Shown one piece after another: positions 59,237 through 64,000 of a stretch of 64,000 bases of DNA (its first letter is position 1; the number at the start of each line of letters is the position of its first letter). The DNA is from HK1 sp965202735 (GTDB taxonomy: Bacteria; Pseudomonadota; Gammaproteobacteria; HK1), in the NCBI GenBank assembly GCA_965202735.1, contig OZ241844.1:2480001-2544000 (forward strand). Direction: 5' to 3'. The notes under the pieces are model-generated. The model did not search any database. It saw only the letters and a program-made list of their open reading frames with translations, and had not been told where the DNA came from. The position numbers and the translations under genes are program-made.

Positions 59237-62236
59237 TCAGACGATTTCCTCCGTCGTCAGATCGAACACCGTATCGATCATCCAGCGCCTGAAGCCGTCG
59301 TTGTCCGAGAACTGTTTGTAGAGCTGGCTGTCGTCCTTGATGATCGAGGTCATCACGCGCCGCAGCGCCTTGTCGTGCTCGATGCGGGTGTTCTCCGTAT
59401 CCGAGTTCCGCCGGGCGTTCCGGAACGCGGTATCCGCCGCCACGCACGCGGGTATCGTCTCGGTGACGAGCTGCGCGACGCGATCCGCGTCCTCCCACTG
59501 GATATCGCCGAAGAGGTCGTTGAACCTCCGGACGATGTTCGAGAGCCGGTCCAGCTCGGGGTCGGGCCGCTGGCCACCCGCACTGGTCGGCACGGGATCG
59601 ACCTCGGCATCCTCGTCGGGCAGCACGATCTTCTGCATCGCCTGCCTCTCGACCCGGTAGCTCTCCATGTCGATGGCGTCCAGAATGCCCTGTGAGAGAT
59701 CATCCTCGCGCGGGGACGGCAGCCTGGGGATCAGGAAGTTGAGGAAGATCGACCGCGCTTCCCAGGCGGCGTTGGTATAGGGCAGGACGCTCGAAAGGAA
59801 CCCGTGGGTTCTGACGAATCGCCTGGCCTTGCCCTTGAAATCGACCTGCCCGTCTTCGTCCAGCTCGCGCAGATAGACCGCAACGCAGTCGTCGAGAATC
59901 GGATCGAGCCGGTCGCGTCCGGCCCCGTCGAGGTAGCACCGCGCGAAGTCTTCGACCTGGCCGGGTGCATAGACCTGCGCGCCGTCCAGGTCCGCCTGCA
60001 GATCATGCAGCTTGTCGGGGTCGGTCTCGTCGGAGAGGATCGTCGTGCGATAGAAGTCCGCGAATGCGTCGCGGATGGTCCCGGCGTCGTTCAGGAAATC
60101 CAGCACGAAGATGTCGTGCTTCTTCGGATGCGCGCGGTTGAGGCGCGAGAGCGTCTGCACCGCCTGGATGCCGGACAGCGTCTTGTCCACATACATCGTG
60201 TGCAGCAGCGGCTCGTCGTAGCCGGTCTGGAACTTGTCGGCGCAGACGAGGAACCGATAGGGGTCCTCCTGAATTTTCTCGGTGATCCGCTGGGCCGGGA
60301 AGTCGTTCAGTGACGCTTCGCCGACTACTTTGCCGCCGAATTCATGCTCGCCCGAGAAGGCCACGATGGCCCGGTACGGGCTCTTGCGTTCCTGCAGGTA
60401 GCTGCCGATGGCGTGGTAATACTGGATCGCGCGCTCGACCCCGTTGGTGACCACCATCGCCCGCGCCTCGCCGCCGACCTTGCGCTGCGCCAGAACGCGG
60501 TCGTGGAAGTGGTCCACCATGATTTCGGCTTTCAGGCGAATGGCGTGATCGTGACCCTCGACGAAGCGGCGCAGCTTCTTCTGCGCCTTCTTCGTATCGA
60601 ACTCCGGGTCGTCCTCGATGGTCCTGGCGAGCCTGTAGTAGCTCCGAACCGGTGTGTAGTGCGCCAGCACGTCCAGGATGAAGCCTTCCTGGATCGCCTG
60701 CTTCATCGTGTAGCTGTGGAAGGCCCGGTGCCTGACCGCGCCATCCGGCTGAGGATCGGGCGCGCCGAATATCTCGAGCGTCCTGTTCTTGGGCGTGGCG
60801 GTAAAGGCAAAGTAGCTGGCGTTGGGCAGCAGCCTGCGCGACTCCATCAGCCGGTTGATCCGGTCTTCGAACGTCTCGTCCTCACCCTCCGCGCCGGCTT
60901 CGGACAGCGCCTGCGTCATCGCCGCGCTGGTGCGCCCGCCCTGGCTGGAATGGGCCTCGTCGATGATGATGGCGAAGCGCCGGCCGCGCTGCTCCCCGCC
61001 GATCTCGTCGAGGATGAACGGGAACTTCTGCACCGTCGAGATGATGATCTTCTTGCCGGACTCGATGAAGCGGCGCAGGTCGCCCGAATCGGCGGCATGG
61101 CCAACGGTGGCCCCGACCTGGGCGTACTGTCGGATGGTGTCATTGATCTGCCGGTCGAGGATGCGACGGTCGGTGATCACGATGATGGTATCGAAGACGG
61201 GGGCTCCGTCGCTGGAGAGGCCGATCAACTGATGCGTCAGCCACGCAATGGAGTTGCTCTTGCCGCTGCCGGCCGAATGCTGGATCAGGTAGCGCCGGCC
61301 CGCCCCGTTCTCGGCCACATCCTCCAGCAATCGACGGACGACATCGAGCTGATGGTAGCGAGGCCAGATCTGCCTGCGGGACTTCCGACCCGTTCTCTCG
61401 TTCCTGAGCTCCACGACCCGGGCGTAATTCTCGAGGATGTCGGTCAGATTCTCGCGGGTCAGCACTTCGCGCCACAGGTAATCGGTCCTGATGCCGTGGG
61501 GGTTGGGCGGATTCCCGGCGCCGTCGTTCCAGCCCCGGTTGAACGGCAGGAACCACGAGGACTTGCCCTTCAGCTCGGTACAGAAGCGCACCTCGGACTC
61601 GTCCACCGCGAAGTGAGCGGCGCAGCGCCCGAGCTCGAACAGCGTCTCGCGCGGGTTGCGGTCCCTCCTGTACTGCTCGACCGCGTCCTCCACGGTCTGC
61701 CTGGTGAGGTTGTTCTTCAGCTCGAAGGTGAGGACCGGGAGGCCGTTGATGAAAAGCACGATGTCCAGCGCCCGCTGCCTCTCGTCGCGGCTGTAGCGAA
61801 GCTGGCGGGTGACGGTGAAGCGGTTCTGCGCGAAGCGTTCCTTCGCCTGCCGGTTGCCGGGCGACGGTGCGCCGCAGAACAGCGTGAGGTCGAGGGCGCT
61901 GTGCCGGACGCCGTTGCGCAGCACATCGACCGTGCCCCGCTTCGCGATCTCGCCCTGCAACCGCGCGAGGAACCTGCGCCGGGTCGGGCCGTCCTGGCCC
62001 AGCGCCAGGGCGTCGGCGGCTTTCGGCTGGGTCACGCGCAGGAAGGCCGAGAGCTGGGCCAGATCGACGCAGTACTCGCGGTCGTAGTCGTGGTAGCTGC
62101 CGCAGCTCCAGCCGACGCCGCCGTAGCCGGTCGCCGGCTCGCGCACCTCGTCCGCTCCGGGCGGAGCGCAGGCATCCCCGGCCAGCGCCGTGCAGATCAG
62201 GCTTTCGAGACCTCGTTCGCTGGTATCGGTGGTCAC
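59237..62236 (-). CDS. hsdR: Type I restriction endonuclease subunit HsdR
   Basis: The 999-residue motor and nuclease subunit of a type I RM complex. The N-terminal PD-(D/E)xK nuclease is visible as ALDIVLFINGLPVLTFELKN followed by AVEQYRRDR. Helicase motifs follow: Walker A QHSAGSGKSNS, the DEAH box IIDEAHSSQGG and FTATPKNRTLEIFG. Helicase domain 2 includes VCADKFQTGYDEPLLHTMYV and LSRLNRAHP. It starts with GTG at 62236 right after a 35-codon remnant. hsdS and a toxin-antitoxin pair lie upstream; hsdM is presumably beyond the right edge. Confidence 0.94.
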   Translation of the reverse strand: MTTDTSERGLESLICTALAGDACAPPGADEVREPATGYGGVGWSCGSYHDYDREYCVDLAQLSAFLRVTQPKAADALALGQDGPTRRRFLARLQGEIAKRGTVDVLRNGVRHSALDLTLFCGAPSPGNRQAKERFAQNRFTVTRQLRYSRDERQRALDIVLFINGLPVLTFELKNNLTRQTVEDAVEQYRRDRNPRETLFELGRCAAHFAVDESEVRFCTELKGKSSWFLPFNRGWNDGAGNPPNPHGIRTDYLWREVLTRENLTDILENYARVVELRNERTGRKSRRQIWPRYHQLDVVRRLLEDVAENGAGRRYLIQHSAGSGKSNSIAWLTHQLIGLSSDGAPVFDTIIVITDRRILDRQINDTIRQYAQVGATVGHAADSGDLRRFIESGKKIIISTVQKFPFILDEIGGEQRGRRFAIIIDEAHSSQGGRTSAAMTQALSEAGAEGEDETFEDRINRLMESRRLLPNASYFAFTATPKNRTLEIFGAPDPQPDGAVRHRAFHSYTMKQAIQEGFILDVLAHYTPVRSYYRLARTIEDDPEFDTKKAQKKLRRFVEGHDHAIRLKAEIMVDHFHDRVLAQRKVGGEARAMVVTNGVERAIQYYHAIGSYLQERKSPYRAIVAFSGEHEFGGKVVGEASLNDFPAQRITEKIQEDPYRFLVCADKFQTGYDEPLLHTMYVDKTLSGIQAVQTLSRLNRAHPKKHDIFVLDFLNDAGTIRDAFADFYRTTILSDETDPDKLHDLQADLDGAQVYAPGQVEDFARCYLDGAGRDRLDPILDDCVAVYLRELDEDGQVDFKGKARRFVRTHGFLSSVLPYTNAAWEARSIFLNFLIPRLPSPREDDLSQGILDAIDMESYRVERQAMQKIVLPDEDAEVDPVPTSAGGQRPDPELDRLSNIVRRFNDLFGDIQWEDADRVAQLVTETIPACVAADTAFRNARRNSDTENTRIEHDKALRRVMTSIIKDDSQLYKQFSDNDGFRRWMIDTVFDLTTEEIV

Positions 62237-62237
62237 G

Positions 62238-62345
62238 TCACTCGGTCCGAGCCGGCGCCTCGACGACCCTGCCGGGCCGCAGTGGCGCGGGTGTTCCCTG
62301 ATCGAACAGCAGCTTCAATCCGCGTTCGCTGGCGTCCGTGGTCAC
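62238..62345 (-). pseudogene. 35-codon chimeric remnant: HsdR start plus deleted DUF5615 gene
   Basis: The frame VTTDASERGL equals the HsdR N-terminus (VTTDTSERGL) except for one residue. It continues KLLFDQGTPAPLR, like the start of the neighbouring DUF5615 protein (KILFDHGTPAALR), and ends PGRVVEAPARTE, like its end (PGQVREVPIWER). GTG at 62345 overlaps the DUF5615 stop. It looks like the product of duplication and internal deletion, though it could still be translated. Confidence 0.5.
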
Positions 62346-62680
62346 GATTTGGCGTCTCGTTCCCAGATCGGAACTTCCCGCACCTGTCCTGGCCGCACCT
62401 CGTCAATCGCTGCCCGGATCTCTTCGATCCGATGCTGCACCCGAGGCCATGCCGTGGCCATCAATACGACAATCGCTATTCTTCTGCCAGCCAGATTCTG
62501 CTGGTACCGCATACTCTGGTCCGTGGTAACAATGACCCGATACCCTTCCTCTTCGGCTCTCCGAATCAATTCTCCGTTCTCCAGCAACTCCCATCCTGTC
62601 TCCGCAGACCGATCCACGGAGTGCTCCGGCAGATGCTTTCGGAGGGCTGCCGGGGTCCCGTGGTCAAACAGGATTTTCAT
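62342..62680 (-). CDS. DUF5615-type PIN-like toxin candidate
   Basis: The 112-residue protein begins MKILFDHGTPAALRKHLP and contains LIRRAEEEGYRVIVTTDQSM, the DUF5615 pattern with acidic residues of a PIN-like fold. Such proteins pair with DUF433 antitoxins as in this locus; the ATG overlaps the DUF433 stop by 4 bases. It lies between hsdS and hsdR. Confidence 0.8.
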   Translation of the reverse strand: MKILFDHGTPAALRKHLPEHSVDRSAETGWELLENGELIRRAEEEGYRVIVTTDQSMRYQQNLAGRRIAIVVLMATAWPRVQHRIEEIRAAIDEVRPGQVREVPIWERDAKS

Positions 62681-62904
62681 GCTTTCACGGCCATCTTGAG
62701 GGACTCGGTTTCGTGCTTGAGCACAGCGGTCACCTGCCACGGCTGGACTTCGGGGTACCACTCCAGGAACTCCTTCACGGTGGCCCCGCTCTCGAGGTTC
62801 TCGAAGAGCGCGTAAACCGGCACCCGGGTTCCGGTGAAGGCCCAGGCTCCGCTGATCTTGCGGGGATTGCGTTCCACTGCGGGACACTTTGCCCAGTTTG
62901 TCAT
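62677..62904 (-). CDS. DUF433-type antitoxin candidate
   Basis: The 75-residue protein has the DUF433 core: NPRKISGAWAFTGTRVPVYA, LFENLESGATVKEFLEWYP and VQPWQVTAVLKHE, a small helix-turn-helix fold. ATG at 62904 follows GAGGTAACAG. It is the first gene of the pair with the DUF5615 toxin candidate; autoregulation is likely for the family. Confidence 0.8.
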   Translation of the reverse strand: MTNWAKCPAVERNPRKISGAWAFTGTRVPVYALFENLESGATVKEFLEWYPEVQPWQVTAVLKHETESLKMAVKA

Positions 62905-63001
62905 CTCTGTTACCTCCTCTCGGTTTGCGGCGCCGTCTTCGGCCTTGCACAGGACAGCGCCGCGCGTTCCCGGATCCTCCGGCCGGGGCCAGCTTGCGGG
63001 C

Positions 63002-64000
63002 CTATGCCGCCTGACCCGCGAAATCGGATGCGGATGCGTCATCGGCGCCCGCCGAGTCGCTTGTCCCATCGCCACTGATCGGGGGATCGGCTTCCGGCAA
63101 TGTGCTGGCAGCCTCACGCACGTCCAGCTTACCGGTTACGACATCGGCGATAAGGCGGATGCGGTACTCGCGGAGCAGATCGATCTCGCTTTGCGCTTGA
63201 GCGATGCCTTTGCGTATCTTCTCGATCTTACGGTCGAGGAATCGGGCGATGGCGGCTTGTTCGGGGAGAGGCGGCAGTGCCAGATTCAAGTGCTTGATCT
63301 GACTCGTATATATGTGGACTACGGTAAAGCCGCGACCCATGGTCGCCTTGTGGGCCGCCGCGGGACGGCAATCGGCTGCGTATCCCAGGTATCGCGCCTC
63401 CATCGCCCGGCGCGGTCGAAACAGGATGACATCCCCGCCGCAGCAAGCATCGGAGGAAATCAGGTTGACGGCCGACTTGCCGATTTCTTCAATTGTCTCG
63501 CCGGAAGCGGCGAAAAGGAGATCGCCGAACTTGATGGGTGTGTAGCTTGCGGCACGTTCCGGAGGGACGAAGGACCGGCTCCTTTCGATGAAATACCGGT
63601 GGGTCGTGTACAGATCGCCATACCTGATGCATGAAACTCCCGAGCTGGATTCATCTTCCTTGCTGCCACCGCGGCCCTTGGAAAACGCTCCAATCTGGCC
63701 CAGCCGCCGCACCTCCCAATGCACCGGCACGTCCCCCAGCCACTCGACACCGGAGGGTTCGTATGCGGGGTAGGGTTTGCCAGTGCGCACATCGAACCGA
63801 CCCATCACAGCGTCGCTGACGAGGACCTGCCTGTACTCCTCCAGTAGCGAGATCAGCTTCTTCTTGGCTCCGATGTAGCGGGTAATACGGCGGTCCATGT
63901 AGTCGAGGAATCGGGCGATGGCAGTTTGTTCGGAGAGGGGTGGCAGCGCCAGACTCAAATTCTTGAGCTGACTCGTATAGATGTGAATCACAGTAAAACC
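63002..64000 (-). CDS. hsdS: Type I restriction specificity subunit HsdS, partial
   Basis: The frame is open to the right edge, so the N-terminus is missing. Two repeats of the conserved central and C-terminal helices are seen: ALPPLSEQTAIARFLDYM and ALPPLPEQAAIARFLDRKIE, each followed by EYR-containing coiled coils. A target-recognition domain between them starts at PSGVEWLGDVPVHWEVRRLG. It sets the DNA sequence of the complex with HsdM and HsdR. The end AQSEIDLLREYRIRLIADVV is almost the same as in the decayed copy at 49.7-50.5 kb. Confidence 0.9.
   Translation of the reverse strand, partial: GFTVIHIYTSQLKNLSLALPPLSEQTAIARFLDYMDRRITRYIGAKKKLISLLEEYRQVLVSDAVMGRFDVRTGKPYPAYEPSGVEWLGDVPVHWEVRRLGQIGAFSKGRGGSKEDESSSGVSCIRYGDLYTTHRYFIERSRSFVPPERAASYTPIKFGDLLFAASGETIEEIGKSAVNLISSDACCGGDVILFRPRRAMEARYLGYAADCRPAAAHKATMGRGFTVVHIYTSQIKHLNLALPPLPEQAAIARFLDRKIEKIRKGIAQAQSEIDLLREYRIRLIADVVTGKLDVREAASTLPEADPPISGDGTSDSAGADDASASDFAGQAA

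Noticed and set aside
60344..62815. An 823-codon frame antisense to hsdR
   Set aside because: The minus strand encodes HsdR with Walker A, DEAH and nuclease motifs; the plus frame is a composition artefact and crosses the toxin-antitoxin genes.
1..64000. tRNA or rRNA genes
   Set aside because: I saw no segment with a tRNA TΨC/acceptor pattern or conserved rRNA sequence; a tRNA scan would be needed to exclude them fully.

Overview
The window is a GC-rich (roughly two-thirds GC by eye) bacterial chromosome segment. It mixes ordinary metabolic genes with a dense accessory load of defence systems, insertion sequences and short repeats. The organism makes cofactor F420: a fused CofG/CofH enzyme, CofE and CofD lie side by side. 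It also carries three copies of one IS66-family element, type I restriction-modification genes and several families of small dispersed repeats. I cannot name a genus; a GC-rich, F420-producing bacterium, probably Gram-negative, is the most I would infer.

Layout. 0-5.7 kb: the tail of a SNF2-like helicase and a DISARM class 1-type adenine methyltransferase (DrmMI-like). The methyltransferase is thrown out of frame by a run of 22 C and also carries a small transposed repeat. A two-gene unit of membrane protein plus TIR-like protein follows. 5.8-8.4 kb: IS66 copy 1 next to an IS110 transposase tail. 9-13.6 kb: F420 genes. 13.8-24.8 kb: dehydrogenase, secreted protein, alanine racemase, a LysR regulator facing two tandem copies of a 28-codon membrane miniprotein, a homocysteine methyltransferase-like gene, a PIN-like toxin, RidA, a secreted EEP-family protein, threonine synthase and an Lrp regulator. 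24.9-27.8 kb: a large thiamine-diphosphate E1 dehydrogenase with three in-frame minisatellites. 28.2-33.5 kb: a divergent ubiquitin-like island. One arm encodes Ubl-E2, JAB-E1 and a DUF6527-type protein; the other encodes a sigma factor, a linker protein, a proteasome-like Ntn hydrolase and a small basic protein. 34-36.7 kb: LarA-like protein and branched-chain aminotransferase. 36.9-42.2 kb: an ABC-ATPase three-component-like system with a converging DNA methyltransferase. 42.2-46.5 kb: glutaredoxin-domain protein, alpha/beta hydrolase and DMT-type transporter. 46.9-59.2 kb: IS66 copy 2, a decayed type I RM locus, a ParB-like / nuclease-like / methyltransferase operon, an aldehyde dehydrogenase, and IS66 copy 3 inside a restriction-endonuclease-like gene. 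59.2-64 kb: hsdR, a DUF5615/DUF433 toxin-antitoxin pair and a partial hsdS that runs off the edge.

Two themes stand out. First, the window holds many anti-phage or signalling modules, intact and decaying, interleaved with IS66 copies. Second, the genome has unusual small-repeat activity. A 123-bp element with 14-bp inverted ends leaves 9-bp target duplications and once inserted in frame into a gene. A second element of about 131 bp leaves 10-bp duplications. Minisatellites whose units are multiples of three have expanded inside linkers of conserved enzymes. The strongest candidate for an under-described system is the ubiquitin-like conjugation operon divergent from a sigma factor/Ntn-hydrolase operon. 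The most readily testable observation is the poly-C tract in the DrmMI-like methyltransferase.
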